A stretch of DNA of 64,000 nucleotides from Bradyrhizobium diazoefficiens (GCF_016599855.1 NZ_CP067041.1:6200001-6264000); one strand, 5' to 3'; positions 45,928 to 54,211 are shown, numbered from the stretch's first letter. Numbers and translations: made by a program. The notes: a model not told the origin generated them from the letters alone.

Positions 45928-46323
45928 GTGGCTGCGTTCCGGGGAAGCTGCCTATGCGGCGAAGTCGCGTTCGAGGTCGAGGGTCCGTTCGATCGTTTCC
46001 TCAACTGCCATTGCTCGCGCTGCCGCAAGGCGACCGGCACCGCGCATTCTACCGAGGCCATCGTGAAGGCGGGCGCGCTACGCTGGTTGCGCGGCGAAGC
46101 ATCCGTCGTGCGCTTCGATCCCTCCAATGCGCAAAGTTTTGCGACCGCGTTCTGTAAGATGTGCGGCAGCCCGATGCCGCATCTCACGCGCAGCGCGCGC
46201 GAGGCGATCGTCCACGCCGGCGCATTCGACGAGCCGCTCGGTGCGACGCCCGACCGGCATGTGCAGTGGGCATCGCGCGCGGAGTGGTATGTGCACGGCG
46301 ATGGATTGCCGGTGGAGGATTGA
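45928..46323 (+). CDS. GFA/CENP-V family zinc protein
   Basis: A 131-residue protein of the glutathione-dependent formaldehyde-activating enzyme fold. The zinc ligands are CLC (Cys8, Cys10), NCHCSRC (Cys27, 29, 32) and CKMC (Cys76, 79), all intact. Family members bind glutathione adducts, but few have a proven activity. The GTG start at 45928 gives the normal N-terminus (AAFRGSCLCGEVAFEVEG); the frame open upstream overlaps the previous gene. It converges on the COG0523 gene with a 14-base gap. Confidence 0.82.
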   Translation: MAAFRGSCLCGEVAFEVEGPFDRFLNCHCSRCRKATGTAHSTEAIVKAGALRWLRGEASVVRFDPSNAQSFATAFCKMCGSPMPHLTRSAREAIVHAGAFDEPLGATPDRHVQWASRAEWYVHGDGLPVED

Positions 46324-46337
46324 GGCAGCGTGCGGCT

Positions 46338-47264
46338 TCACACCGTAGCAACGCACGCCGCCATGATCTCGTCGAGTTCAGCTTTCGAGAGTACCCCGAG
46401 CTCCGCTATGAAGACGATGCGTGATCGAGGCACACCTGGCGTTGGCGCATCGCCCGGTGCGAGCGTGGCACGGCCGGCGGCGAATTGAAACACCATCGTG
46501 CGCCCGGGCTGCTCGACCGTTTCGAACAGGCCCTTTGCGCGCGCCAGCTTCGGTGCCAGCTTGCTGATGGCCTGCTGCAAGCGCGGCAGCGAGAGCGGCT
46601 GGTCCGAGGTCCAGCTCAGCGTCTCGAAGCGTTCCTCTGCGGGCCGTCGCGGCCCCGGCTCGCGCGGCGCGGGCGCGCGATCGCTCGCGGGAAACAGCAG
46701 CGCCGCTGGAATCTCGCCGTGCTTCGCGTCGACCACCACGGCCGGCACCCGCTGCACGCGAATGGCCTTGCGCATCCGCACGCCCGCGCCTTCATCCGCC
46801 AGATCCAGCTTGCTCAACGCCACGATATCGGCAACGCGCAACTGCGAGCGCTGAAGCGCGTCGTCCAGCGCGGCCGGCGGTGTTGCCGCGTCGATCACGC
46901 AGAGCACGGTTTCCAGCGGCGCCTCGCGCAGGATTACGGGATCCATCAAATTGCGGACGATGTCGGCGGGATCGGCGACACCGCTGGTCTCGATGACAAT
47001 GTACTCAGGCTTGGGATGGCGCCGCAGCAGCGTCGAGAGCGTGCGCAACAGGTCGCCTTCGAGCGAGCAGCAGATGCAGCCGTTGGCGAGGCTGACCACG
47101 CCATCGCTCGCACCCGCGATCAGCTCGGCATCGATGTTGATCGCCCCGAAATCGTTGACGATTGCGGCAATACGCCGTCCTTCCGCGTTTGCCAGCAGAT
47201 GATTGACCACCGTGGTCTTGCCCGCCCCCAAAAAGCCCGTCACGAGGAGAATGGGGACCGCCAT
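46338..47264 (-). CDS. COG0523/CobW-family GTPase, metal chaperone type
   Basis: A 308-residue G3E GTPase. It has the P-loop GFLGAGKTT (about 10-18), the metal-binding CxCC motif NGCICCS (Cys63, 65, 66), the ETSGVADP switch region, SKLD base-recognition, and a shortened CobW C-terminal domain (about 220-305). Such proteins deliver zinc, cobalt or iron to a client enzyme. The gene starts three bases after the stop of the amidohydrolase gene on the same strand, and that enzyme family needs zinc, so it is the obvious candidate client. Confidence 0.88.
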   Translation of the reverse strand: MAVPILLVTGFLGAGKTTVVNHLLANAEGRRIAAIVNDFGAINIDAELIAGASDGVVSLANGCICCSLEGDLLRTLSTLLRRHPKPEYIVIETSGVADPADIVRNLMDPVILREAPLETVLCVIDAATPPAALDDALQRSQLRVADIVALSKLDLADEGAGVRMRKAIRVQRVPAVVVDAKHGEIPAALLFPASDRAPAPREPGPRRPAEERFETLSWTSDQPLSLPRLQQAISKLAPKLARAKGLFETVEQPGRTMVFQFAAGRATLAPGDAPTPGVPRSRIVFIAELGVLSKAELDEIMAACVATV

Positions 47265-47267
47265 GGC

Positions 47268-48758
47268 TCAGCCCCCGACGACGGGACGGCGTACGGGCCG
47301 GCCAGCCCGCGCCGCCACGTCTAATACGCCGTCACTGATCAGCGGCTGGCCGCTGACGATCAGATGCCGCACGCCTTCCGACGGACGGTTCATCGCCGTG
47401 AACGTCGCGCGGTCCGAGAGTTTCTCATAGTCGAACACGACGATGTCGGCATCGGCGTCCTTCGCGAGCCGGCCCTTGGCGCGCATCGCGGGCGTGCTCT
47501 GCGACAGGATTTCTGCGGGGATCAGCGCGCATTTGCGTACACCTTCAAGCAGCGACACGGTCTTGCGTTCCCGCACCCATTCGCGGATGAATTTCGTGAA
47601 ACAGCCGGCCGAACGCGGATGCGAGGTCGCGTCATCCGGCAGCGGCCAGGCATCGCCCTTGTAGGTGGTGCCGTCAGACAGGGTCCACGGCATCGCGTCG
47701 GAGGCGATCGCGCCGCCGGGATAGAGCACCGACATGTCGAGGAGGTCGCGATGATGCGCATTGTTCTCGGTGTCGAGGATATGCCAGAGCACCAGCGAGG
47801 ACGGCTCGTCGGCCTGCGCCTTCAAGAGCTCCTCGCGGTCGTGGAAGCGATAGCCGTCGGTCACGCGCTGGACCGAGTCGTAACCGGTGCCGTTGCGCTC
47901 GACGAATTGCGGATCGCTGAAGAAGGCGGCCGCCAGCACGGTCGAGCCGGTGCCGTAAGGGTAAGCCTCGACCGTGATGGGCAGGCCCTGCGCCTGCGCT
48001 TTCTCGATCAGCACACGGCAGCGTTCGATGTCGGTCTTGCTCGACGAATTGAAATGACAGATGTGCATGTGCGCGCCGGTGGCGCCGGCATAGCCGATCA
48101 AGCGGATATAGGCCTCCGCCGCGCTTTCGGGGTCGATGCGCGACATGTAGGCAACATGGGTGAAGGTCGGCACGTTCTGCTTCGCCGCGAGTTGGCACAC
48201 GGCGGTCAGCTCCTGCACGCCGGCGCCGGGCGCATAGGCGTTCAAAATGCCGATGCCGATGCCGCCTTCATTCAGGCCGCGCGCGAGGCGCTCGAGGATG
48301 CCGGCGATCTCCGTATCGGTTGCGACGTTGTCCATCCAGCGGCGGTCGCGCATGGCGTTGCCGAACGCCTCCAGCGAGCTTTCCGCGTTCGATCCCGTCA
48401 TCGCTCCGATGCGCGCAAAGGCCCAATTGGTGGCAGCGCCGTAATTCAGCACGCGGCCTCGCCTCGCCTGGCGCTCGTACCAGGATGCGACTGGCAGCAC
48501 GCCGGCTTCGAGATCGAGGGTCGTGGTGACGCCGTCGAACGCCTGCATGCGGTCGGCCGGGATCGACTGGCCATGGGCGTGCAGGTCGATGAAGCCGGGT
48601 GCAACCACGAGCCCGGCCGCGTCGATCACCCGCTCGGCACTGCCGAGCGAGGAACCGACCGCGGCAATCTTGCCGTCCACCACCACCACGTCGCCAACGG
48701 CATCCATTCCGCTCGCGGGATCCACCACCCGACCGCCAGAGATCACCAAGCCGCTCAT
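47268..48758 (-). CDS. N-acyl-D-amino-acid deacylase family amidohydrolase
   Basis: A 496-residue metal-dependent amidohydrolase of the D-aminoacylase/dihydroorotase superfamily. N-terminal HxH metal site: PGFIDLHAHGQS. Further metal ligands are likely in THVAYMSR, HMHICHFNSS and ASDAMPW. ATG 48758 follows AGGAG; the longer open frame upstream is not coding. It removes the acyl group from an N-acyl-D-amino acid, though the exact substrate is uncertain. It forms an operon with the COG0523 GTPase (three-base gap). Its first 28 codons and 5' region are duplicated at 53395-53566. Confidence 0.87.
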   Translation of the reverse strand: MSGLVISGGRVVDPASGMDAVGDVVVVDGKIAAVGSSLGSAERVIDAAGLVVAPGFIDLHAHGQSIPADRMQAFDGVTTTLDLEAGVLPVASWYERQARRGRVLNYGAATNWAFARIGAMTGSNAESSLEAFGNAMRDRRWMDNVATDTEIAGILERLARGLNEGGIGIGILNAYAPGAGVQELTAVCQLAAKQNVPTFTHVAYMSRIDPESAAEAYIRLIGYAGATGAHMHICHFNSSSKTDIERCRVLIEKAQAQGLPITVEAYPYGTGSTVLAAAFFSDPQFVERNGTGYDSVQRVTDGYRFHDREELLKAQADEPSSLVLWHILDTENNAHHRDLLDMSVLYPGGAIASDAMPWTLSDGTTYKGDAWPLPDDATSHPRSAGCFTKFIREWVRERKTVSLLEGVRKCALIPAEILSQSTPAMRAKGRLAKDADADIVVFDYEKLSDRATFTAMNRPSEGVRHLIVSGQPLISDGVLDVAARAGRPVRRPVVGG

Positions 48759-48847
48759 ATCGAAACTCCTCCGCGCTGAATTCATATCAAGACAGATTCC
48801 GGGAGCAACGACCACCTCCATCGAATCCGACGCATCATGCTCGCATG
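48676..48847. repeat. direct repeat, copy A (172 bp)
   Basis: Aligned without gaps to 53395-53566 (constant offset 4719), with about 12 mismatches. It covers the first codons of the deacylase gene plus about 90 bases upstream. The match ends abruptly at both edges. The two copies bracket the oxidative-stress segment. Confidence 0.92.
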
Positions 48848-48935
48848 AGGGCCGCGGATGCCTTGTGAATGGCCAAATCCGCCGCGGCGTGGCAGGTAGG
48901 ACGTGAGCAAGATCGCTCATTCCTTGGAGAACAGG

Positions 48936-49814
48936 ATGGATCGGCTGGCTGCGATGGAAACGTTCGTGCGGGTCGTTGAAACCGGCTCCTTCTCCGGAGC
49001 CGCCCGGCAGCTTCGGGTCGGCCAACCGGCGGTGTCGAAATCCGTCGCCCAGCTCGAGGACTATCTCGGGGTCAAGCTGCTGACGCGCTCGACGCACGGC
49101 CTCACCCCGACGGAAGCCGGGCTCGGTTATCTCGAGCGCGCCAGGCGAGCGCTTGAAGAAGCAACTGAGGCCGAGCTCGCCGCGCGCGGCGCCGGCGCCG
49201 AGTTGAAAGGCCGATTGCGAATCTGTGCCGCAGTGACCTTCGCCCGCATCCATCTCGTTCCGCTGCTGCCGAAGTTTCTGGCGCAGAATCCGGAGCTGGA
49301 CCTGGAGGTCGTCCTCGACGACCGCCAGATCGACCTCGTTCAGGAGGGCATCGATGTGGCGCTCCGCATGGGAAGGTTGTCGGATTCGACGCTGACCGCG
49401 CGCCGTATCGCACGGTGCAAACGTCTCGTGTTGGGAACGCCAGGCTACTTCGATCGCGCGGGCACGCCATCAACGCCAAGTGAACTGCGCAAGCATCAGG
49501 CCGTTCTTTATCTCCAGGAAGGCAGCGTCTGGTCGTTTCGGCGCGAGAGCACTGAATTGGCGGTGCAGGTGCAAAGCAGATTGCGGGTGACCGCCGCGGA
49601 AGGCGTGAGGGCTGCGGTGCTCGCCGATGCGGGTCTCACCATCGCCTCGGAGTGGATGTTCAGTCCCGAGCTGCGATCGGGCGTCGTGCGTGCGGTCCTG
49701 TCAGAATGGAGTTTGCCGGCGCTCGACCTGTGGGCGATGCTTCCAGCCGGGCGCGCCGCGACGGCCAAGGCACGCGCATTCGTGGATTTCTTCGAGCGTA
49801 CGTTCAACGCATGA
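48936..49814 (+). CDS. LysR-family transcriptional regulator
   Basis: A 292-residue LysR regulator: N-terminal winged HTH (about 1-60, METFVRVVETGSFSGAARQLRVGQPAVSKSVAQLEDYLGVKLLTRSTHGLTPTEAG) and an effector-binding domain (about 90-290, ICAAVTFARIHLVPLLPKFL...VDVALRMGRLSD). ATG 48936 follows GGAGAACAGG; a GTG at 48903 is less likely. It is divergent from the deacylase gene and is the first gene after repeat copy A. Targets may be the deacylase or the downstream peroxiredoxin. No effector is known. Confidence 0.87.
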   Translation: MDRLAAMETFVRVVETGSFSGAARQLRVGQPAVSKSVAQLEDYLGVKLLTRSTHGLTPTEAGLGYLERARRALEEATEAELAARGAGAELKGRLRICAAVTFARIHLVPLLPKFLAQNPELDLEVVLDDRQIDLVQEGIDVALRMGRLSDSTLTARRIARCKRLVLGTPGYFDRAGTPSTPSELRKHQAVLYLQEGSVWSFRRESTELAVQVQSRLRVTAAEGVRAAVLADAGLTIASEWMFSPELRSGVVRAVLSEWSLPALDLWAMLPAGRAATAKARAFVDFFERTFNA

Positions 49815-49946
49815 CGCGCCGGCCACGGTGAGACGAACGAGCATGTCTTCGATCCCACGCGGCATTCAGCGTTTCGGATCGATGAGTACGGTGACAGCCA
49901 ACGGAGTTTGCTCATCCCGAGCCTCCTCTGACCAAGGAGTGTCGCC

Positions 49947-50186
49947 ATGTCCCGCACATCGATCCTGTATCGCTTGATCCGCACCATCGCCTCAACGGCC
50001 GTCTTCATCAGCCTGCTCTCGCCGGCACATGCGACCGCGCGGCTGCCGTGGCCTGCGCCGGCCGGGCACCGTCAACCGCACCGGGCCGACGTCCCGCAAT
50101 CGGAGACCGTTTCGGCGTGGGAGCGCCAGCAACAGCGCTTCGACCAGGAGCTGGATCGCAGGCTGGTCATCTGCCGCGGCTGCTGA
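49947..50186 (+). CDS. small exported protein, 79 residues
   Basis: Short gene with a strong AAGGAGTG ribosome site at 49938-49945. The N-terminus is a signal peptide (about residues 1-30, MSRTSILYRLIRTIASTAVFISLLSPAHATA). The mature part is a Pro/His-rich stretch, then a charged helix (ETVSAWERQQQRFDQELDRRLVICRGC) with two terminal cysteines. I do not recognise it. It lies between the LysR gene and the peroxiredoxin gene. Confidence 0.7.
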   Translation: MSRTSILYRLIRTIASTAVFISLLSPAHATARLPWPAPAGHRQPHRADVPQSETVSAWERQQQRFDQELDRRLVICRGC

Positions 50187-50200
50187 GCCTGCGCGATGCC

Positions 50201-50217
50201 TATTCCTAATGGGAATA
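50201..50217. promoter_or_regulatory. palindrome before the peroxiredoxin gene
   Basis: TATTCC-TAATG-GGAATA, 6-bp perfect arms in an AT-rich patch 118 bases before the peroxiredoxin start. The T-N11-A layout is compatible with a LysR site, and a LysR gene is nearby. Confidence 0.5.
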
Positions 50218-50334
50218 ACCACTAGTCGGACGGTCCTGCTACCCCGAATGGCGCGCTCCTTTACCTTGCTGCGTGTGAGTTCAACCGAACGGGGCGGCGC
50301 CGCCGCCCTCCACGCGAAGGCCAAGGAGAACGCC

Positions 50335-51009
50335 ATGTCACTGCAAGCCAAGCTCGACGCTTTCAAAGCCGATTTCGAAGCCGGAAAGCCGCCCTACAAC
50401 GTGCCCCACGCCGTCATTGAAATCATGCACCGCGCCACCGCCGAACTGATCCAGTCAGGCGCCGCACAGCGCGCCAAGAAGGCCGGCGATGTCGCGCCGT
50501 CGTTCTCTCTGACCGACCCTGAAGGCAACGTCGTCAACTCGGCGGATCTGCTGAAGCGCGGCCCGCTCGTGCTCAGCTTCTACCGCGGCGTCTGGTGCCC
50601 GTACTGTAACATGGAGCTGCAGGCGCTCGAAGCGGCGAAGCCGGAGTTCGATAAGTACGGCGTCTCGCTGATTGCGATCTCGCCGCAGACCGCCCCGAAC
50701 AGCCGCAAGTCGGTGCGCCAGAATAAGCTGTCCTTCCCGATCCTCTCCGATGCCAAGGGCAAGGTCAGCGCCGCGTTCGGACTGCGCTTCGATCTGCCCG
50801 ACTATCTCGTCGAACTCTACAAGCAGCTGAAGAACGATCTGCCGACGTTCAACGACGATCCGAACTGGACGCTGCCGATGCCGGGCCGCTACGTCATCGG
50901 CCAGGACGGCGTGATCCTCTACTCGGAAGTAAACCCGGACTATACCCGCCGGCCCGAGCCTGAAGACATGATTCCGGTTCTTCAGCGGGCAGCCGCCGTC
51001 AAGGCGTGA
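50335..51009 (+). CDS. AhpC/TSA-family peroxiredoxin
   Basis: A 224-residue peroxiredoxin-like protein. The active-site loop is SFYRGVWCPYCNMEL with Cys88 and Cys91, so it has a CxxC rather than the single peroxidatic Cys of typical 2-Cys enzymes. A helical N-terminal extension (about 1-45) precedes the thioredoxin fold. The C-terminal third (VIGQDGVILYSEVNPDYTRRPEPEDM) is typical of PrxQ-like relatives. ATG 50335 follows AAGGAG. It probably reduces hydroperoxides or electrophiles in the cytoplasm. It converges on the RclR-like gene. Confidence 0.88.
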   Translation: MSLQAKLDAFKADFEAGKPPYNVPHAVIEIMHRATAELIQSGAAQRAKKAGDVAPSFSLTDPEGNVVNSADLLKRGPLVLSFYRGVWCPYCNMELQALEAAKPEFDKYGVSLIAISPQTAPNSRKSVRQNKLSFPILSDAKGKVSAAFGLRFDLPDYLVELYKQLKNDLPTFNDDPNWTLPMPGRYVIGQDGVILYSEVNPDYTRRPEPEDMIPVLQRAAAVKA

Positions 51010-51030
51010 TCTGCACCTTTTGTCGAGACT

Positions 51031-52077
51031 CTAGGCCAGCGAAGACGCGTCACCGCGCCTCGCTGGTCTGCGCTTGCCAGCAGGATCCACTTCGCGCTTC
51101 TCCGCAAGCGTTGCATCGGCGGCGGCAGACCTTCCGGAAATGTCCGGGACTGGCTCCTGGCTTTTACGCCACTGTGCCGGCGTGACGCCCATATGGCTCT
51201 TGAAGGCGCGCTGGAACGCCGCCTCGGATTGATAACCGACAGCTTCAGCCACCGCGCCGGTCGACAAGGATGATTTTCTCAATTCGTTCGCGGCGAGCGT
51301 CATCCGGATGTCGGTCAGGAGATCGGCGGCCGAGCGGCCAAGCTTGTCTTGGAATTGCCGCACGAGCGTCGCCCGCGACATGCCGCACAGACGCGCGAGT
51401 TCGGGTAGCGACCATGCGCGCGCCGGCTCGTTGAACAGCGCGGCCACCGCCGGCGCAAGGCGCGGATGACCCGCCAGGGCCAGCAGACCGCGCGGCGCGT
51501 CGTCCGCAAGACTCGCAAGCCGCAGGACCAGCGCGAACATCACGCTCGACAGCGCGTTCAGCATCGCACGGCCGCCGAGACGATCGTCTGCGGACTCGCT
51601 GCGCATCAAGGCAACGAGGCCAGCGAGTTGCCCTGCCGTGTCCCTGCCGCCGGCGTCCGTGCCGGCATGTACGACGAGGCGCGGCGGCAGATAGCTGCGC
51701 AGCAGGCGGTCGTGCGGCGGCGCGATGGCGAAATGTCCGCATAACAGATCGAGCCGTTCCCCCGAGCCGGGATTTTCGCTGATCGTGAAATTGAGCGAGA
51801 CGCGGTTGCGCGCCGGCAGCGGCGCGGCCCCGCTGCCGTCGTGAATGACGTGGCGGGGATTGCCCGGCAGCAGCAGGATGTCACCGGTCTCGAGCTTCAG
51901 CGGCCGCCCTCCCGCCAGATCGTCCAGCATCGCCGAGCCGGCCAGCACGGCGTGATACGGGATTTCGTTTGGCCTGCCCGGTCCCTGGTCGATGCGCCAG
52001 GGCGCGCCGTAGGCGCAGCGCAGGTCGAGCCGGCCGCGCACGGACATCATCTCGAACAGCCGGCTCAGCCAATCCAT
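51031..52077 (-). CDS. AraC-family regulator resembling RclR
   Basis: A 348-residue regulator: cupin-type sensor (about 5-190) and AraC HTH (about 225-310, WSLPELARLCGMSRATLVRQFQDKLGRSAADLLTDIRM...AFQRAFKSHMGVTPAQWRK), then a basic tail. The N-terminus MDWLSRLFEM...GRLDLRCAYGAPWRID parallels E. coli RclR (MDALSRLL...), placing Cys21 at the same number as the HOCl-sensing cysteine. The second sensing cysteine (RclR Cys89) is matched by LLCGHFAI, Cys113 here. ATG 52077 follows AGGAG. It is divergent from an AhpD-like gene and a DUF417 (RclC-like) gene, which it probably controls. Confidence 0.85.
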   Translation of the reverse strand: MDWLSRLFEMMSVRGRLDLRCAYGAPWRIDQGPGRPNEIPYHAVLAGSAMLDDLAGGRPLKLETGDILLLPGNPRHVIHDGSGAAPLPARNRVSLNFTISENPGSGERLDLLCGHFAIAPPHDRLLRSYLPPRLVVHAGTDAGGRDTAGQLAGLVALMRSESADDRLGGRAMLNALSSVMFALVLRLASLADDAPRGLLALAGHPRLAPAVAALFNEPARAWSLPELARLCGMSRATLVRQFQDKLGRSAADLLTDIRMTLAANELRKSSLSTGAVAEAVGYQSEAAFQRAFKSHMGVTPAQWRKSQEPVPDISGRSAAADATLAEKREVDPAGKRRPARRGDASSLA

Positions 52078-52207
52078 CGCGATCTCCTGCATACGTCCAC
52101 ACGAGACGATTGAGCATACATTCGAGATTTATCGACATTCAAAGTATCAGAACGGGGCCCTATCGTCACTCCGCAATCGTTCACCAACCCAACAAGGAGT
52201 GCCAACA

Positions 52208-52744
52208 ATGTCCCGTCTTTCCGTTCCCAGTCTCGAAACCGCAACCGGCGCAACCGCTGAAGTCTATGGCCAGATCAAGAAGGCGATCGGCAGCGTGCCG
52301 AACACGTTTGCCGCGATCGGCGCCCATGGCCCGGACGCGCTCAAGTCCATCCTGCTCGCCGACAGCGTGCTCGCCGCGGGCTCGCTGTCAAAGCGCGACC
52401 AGGAAACCATCAAGCTCGTGATCTCCGAGGTCGCCGGGTGTGACTACTGCGTCGCCGCGCACAGCCTGCTCGGCAAGCTCGCGGGCCTCCAGCCCGCAGA
52501 GTTGAAGAATATCCGCGAGCGCCGCGCGACCGGCGATGAGAAGCGCGATGCGCTGATCCGCTTCGTCCGCAAGCTCGCGCAATCGAGCGGTACCGTCAGC
52601 AACGAGGAGTTCGCCGCCATCAAGGCTGCGGGCTACACCGACAAGCAACTGGTGGAGATCAGCCTGGCGTTCGCGACCACCGTCTTCACCAATGTGTTCA
52701 ACCGCATCAACGACACCGAGATCGACTTCCCCCCGGTCGCATAG
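52208..52744 (+). CDS. AhpD-like carboxymuconolactone decarboxylase family protein
   Basis: A 178-residue helical protein of the CMD/AhpD family. It has the redox motif E-x3-C-x2-C-x3-H: Glu74, Cys78, Cys81, His85 (SEVAGCDYCVAAHSLLGK). The motif indicates peroxidase or disulfide-relay activity rather than lactone decarboxylation, which lacks the CxxC. ATG 52208 follows AAGGAG; the region before it holds the divergent RclR-like promoter. A DUF417 gene follows 56 bases later. The neighbours point to a role in oxidant detoxification. Confidence 0.88.
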   Translation: MSRLSVPSLETATGATAEVYGQIKKAIGSVPNTFAAIGAHGPDALKSILLADSVLAAGSLSKRDQETIKLVISEVAGCDYCVAAHSLLGKLAGLQPAELKNIRERRATGDEKRDALIRFVRKLAQSSGTVSNEEFAAIKAAGYTDKQLVEISLAFATTVFTNVFNRINDTEIDFPPVA

Positions 52745-52800
52745 GCGACCGCGCCAAGTCCGATCGCCAATGTCCGATCATCCATGAAAGGATTACGACC

Positions 52801-53307
52801 GTGACCGCGATGACTAACACCACGCAAAGTGCGCTCGTCCGCACGCTGCACAATTCCGGCCTGCTTGCGGAGGATCTCGACTATCACATCGTCCGGGCCG
52901 CGATGGTGACCATGTTTCTGTTCTTCGGCTACCAGAAGTGGTTTCCATACGAATTCGAAAGGCTGGTCCCGTTCATCAGCAACGGGCCGCTGATCTGGTG
53001 GCTCTATCCGCTGTTCGGCCACGCCGGGGCCAGCTATTTCCTCGGCCTTTCGGAGTGGACGTTCGGCACGCTGCTGCTCGCCGGCTTCTGGGACAAGCGG
53101 CTCGGAATCCTCGGCGCGCTCGGCTCGACCGGCACCTTCATCGCGACGGTGACGATCATTCCGTTCATGCCGGAGGGCTGGGATGTCGCCGCGGGAGGCT
53201 TTCCGGCGATGACGGGCAACGTGCCGTTCCTAATGAAGGACGTCGTGCTGCTGGCGGTGTCGCTCTATCTGTTGCGGCAGGATGTGGTTCGCCTGACGCG
53301 GCAATAG
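52801..53307 (+). CDS. DUF417 (YkgB/RclC-like) membrane protein
   Basis: A 168-residue inner-membrane protein of the DUF417 family, with four likely helices (about 35-50, 60-85, 92-120, 140-160) and the family's FFGYQKWFPYEFERLVPFISNGPLIWW and GILGALGSTGTFIATVTIIPF segments. E. coli RclC is in this family and is induced by reactive chlorine under RclR control, matching the divergent regulator here. GTG 52801 follows AAAGGA; the in-frame ATG at 52810 is possible. A 10-bp hairpin at 53332-53359 follows the stop. Confidence 0.85.
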   Translation: MTAMTNTTQSALVRTLHNSGLLAEDLDYHIVRAAMVTMFLFFGYQKWFPYEFERLVPFISNGPLIWWLYPLFGHAGASYFLGLSEWTFGTLLLAGFWDKRLGILGALGSTGTFIATVTIIPFMPEGWDVAAGGFPAMTGNVPFLMKDVVLLAVSLYLLRQDVVRLTRQ

Positions 53308-53331
53308 GCATCCCCGATGATGGCGATGCGT

Positions 53332-53359
53332 CGCCGGCGAGTGCCCCACCTCGCCGGCG
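53332..53359 (+). terminator. hairpin after the DUF417 gene
   Basis: CGCCGGCGAG-TGCCCCAC-CTCGCCGGCG, 10-bp perfect stem 25 bases past the stop. No T-run follows, so intrinsic termination would be weak. Confidence 0.55.
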
Positions 53360-53394
53360 ATTGCGCGTCAAAGTGTTGAAGGACCCTAATCCCA

Positions 53395-53477
53395 TCTACC
53401 ACCGCCACGTCGCCAACGGCATCCATTCCGCTCGCGGGATCCACCACCCGGCCGCCAGAGATCACCAAGCCGCTCAT
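53395..53477 (-). pseudogene. 5' fragment of the deacylase gene
   Basis: The first 28 codons of the deacylase gene, MSGLVISGGRVVDPASGMDAVGDVAVVDG, with start codon and AGGAG site intact. Homology stops near codon 29, and the frame runs into unrelated DNA. It cannot be functional. Confidence 0.85.
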
Positions 53478-53566
53478 ATCGAAGCTCCTCCGCGCTGAAA
53501 TCGCATCAAGGCAGATTCCGGGAACGACGACCACCTCCCTCGAAGCCGACGCATCATGCTCGCATG
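53395..53566. repeat. direct repeat, copy B (172 bp)
   Basis: Second copy of 48676-48847, in the same orientation, about 93% identical by eye. It is outside any intact gene. It marks the right edge of the stress segment. Confidence 0.92.
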
Positions 53567-53594
53567 GAAGGGCATTCCGTGAAGCGACGACTAA

Positions 53595-54128
53595 CTACGG
53601 CAGCAACCGCCGCTCGGCGACGATCCGCACAGGCGGAAAGGCAACGCAATCCACCACGTCGAACGTCACTTCGATCTTGCGATCGAACGCCAGCGCAAAG
53701 GCAATGGCATCATTGCGCCGTTCGGCGGCGATTTCTGTGCCGAGCGTACAATGCGGTATCCACGCGCCGGGCCGGTAGTGAGGACGACAGTGTGCTGGAT
53801 CGATTGCCGCGCTGATGGCGCGATGGATGCGCGCCAGAGCCTCGTCGACCGCCGGCTCCGCAAAGAGCACAAGCGGAGAACCTTCGAACCAGCGAATTCG
53901 CTTGAATTCGATGCACAGTTGCGTTTCGCCGACTGCGGCTGCCAGCATGGCGTCCCATGCAGTCTCTTCATCGATCGCGGGCCCGTCGTAGATCGCAAAT
54001 GTAAAATGCGGACGGTAGTCGAGCGCACGCATCGAAGGCTTGGCCTCGAACGCGCCGACCTGATTCCACAACCGCTCGATCTTGTCCGCCGAATTATTGT
54101 CGGCCCGGATGTTGATCGCCAATACCAC
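53595..54128 (-). CDS. 2H phosphoesterase (LigT / 2'-5' RNA ligase-like)
   Basis: A 177-residue 2H superfamily protein with both histidine motifs: HFTFAI (about residue 41) and HCTLGT (about 122). The fold acts on 2',3'-cyclic phosphates or 2'-5' linked nucleotides, and the substrate is unknown. The GTG start at 54128 follows GGGGGTGAG. The divergent side meets the NERD-helicase gene tail, 83 bases away on the same strand, so the two could share a transcript. A role in RNA repair or nucleotide-signal breakdown is possible. Confidence 0.8.
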   Translation of the reverse strand: MVLAINIRADNNSADKIERLWNQVGAFEAKPSMRALDYRPHFTFAIYDGPAIDEETAWDAMLAAAVGETQLCIEFKRIRWFEGSPLVLFAEPAVDEALARIHRAISAAIDPAHCRPHYRPGAWIPHCTLGTEIAAERRNDAIAFALAFDRKIEVTFDVVDCVAFPPVRIVAERRLLP

Positions 54129-54211
54129 AAGCTCACCCCCGAAGCGCTGCCATCAATCAATTGGCCCTGGAGACTGTCGCATGGCGGTGCTCCATCGCCA
54201 CTGCTCGCGGT

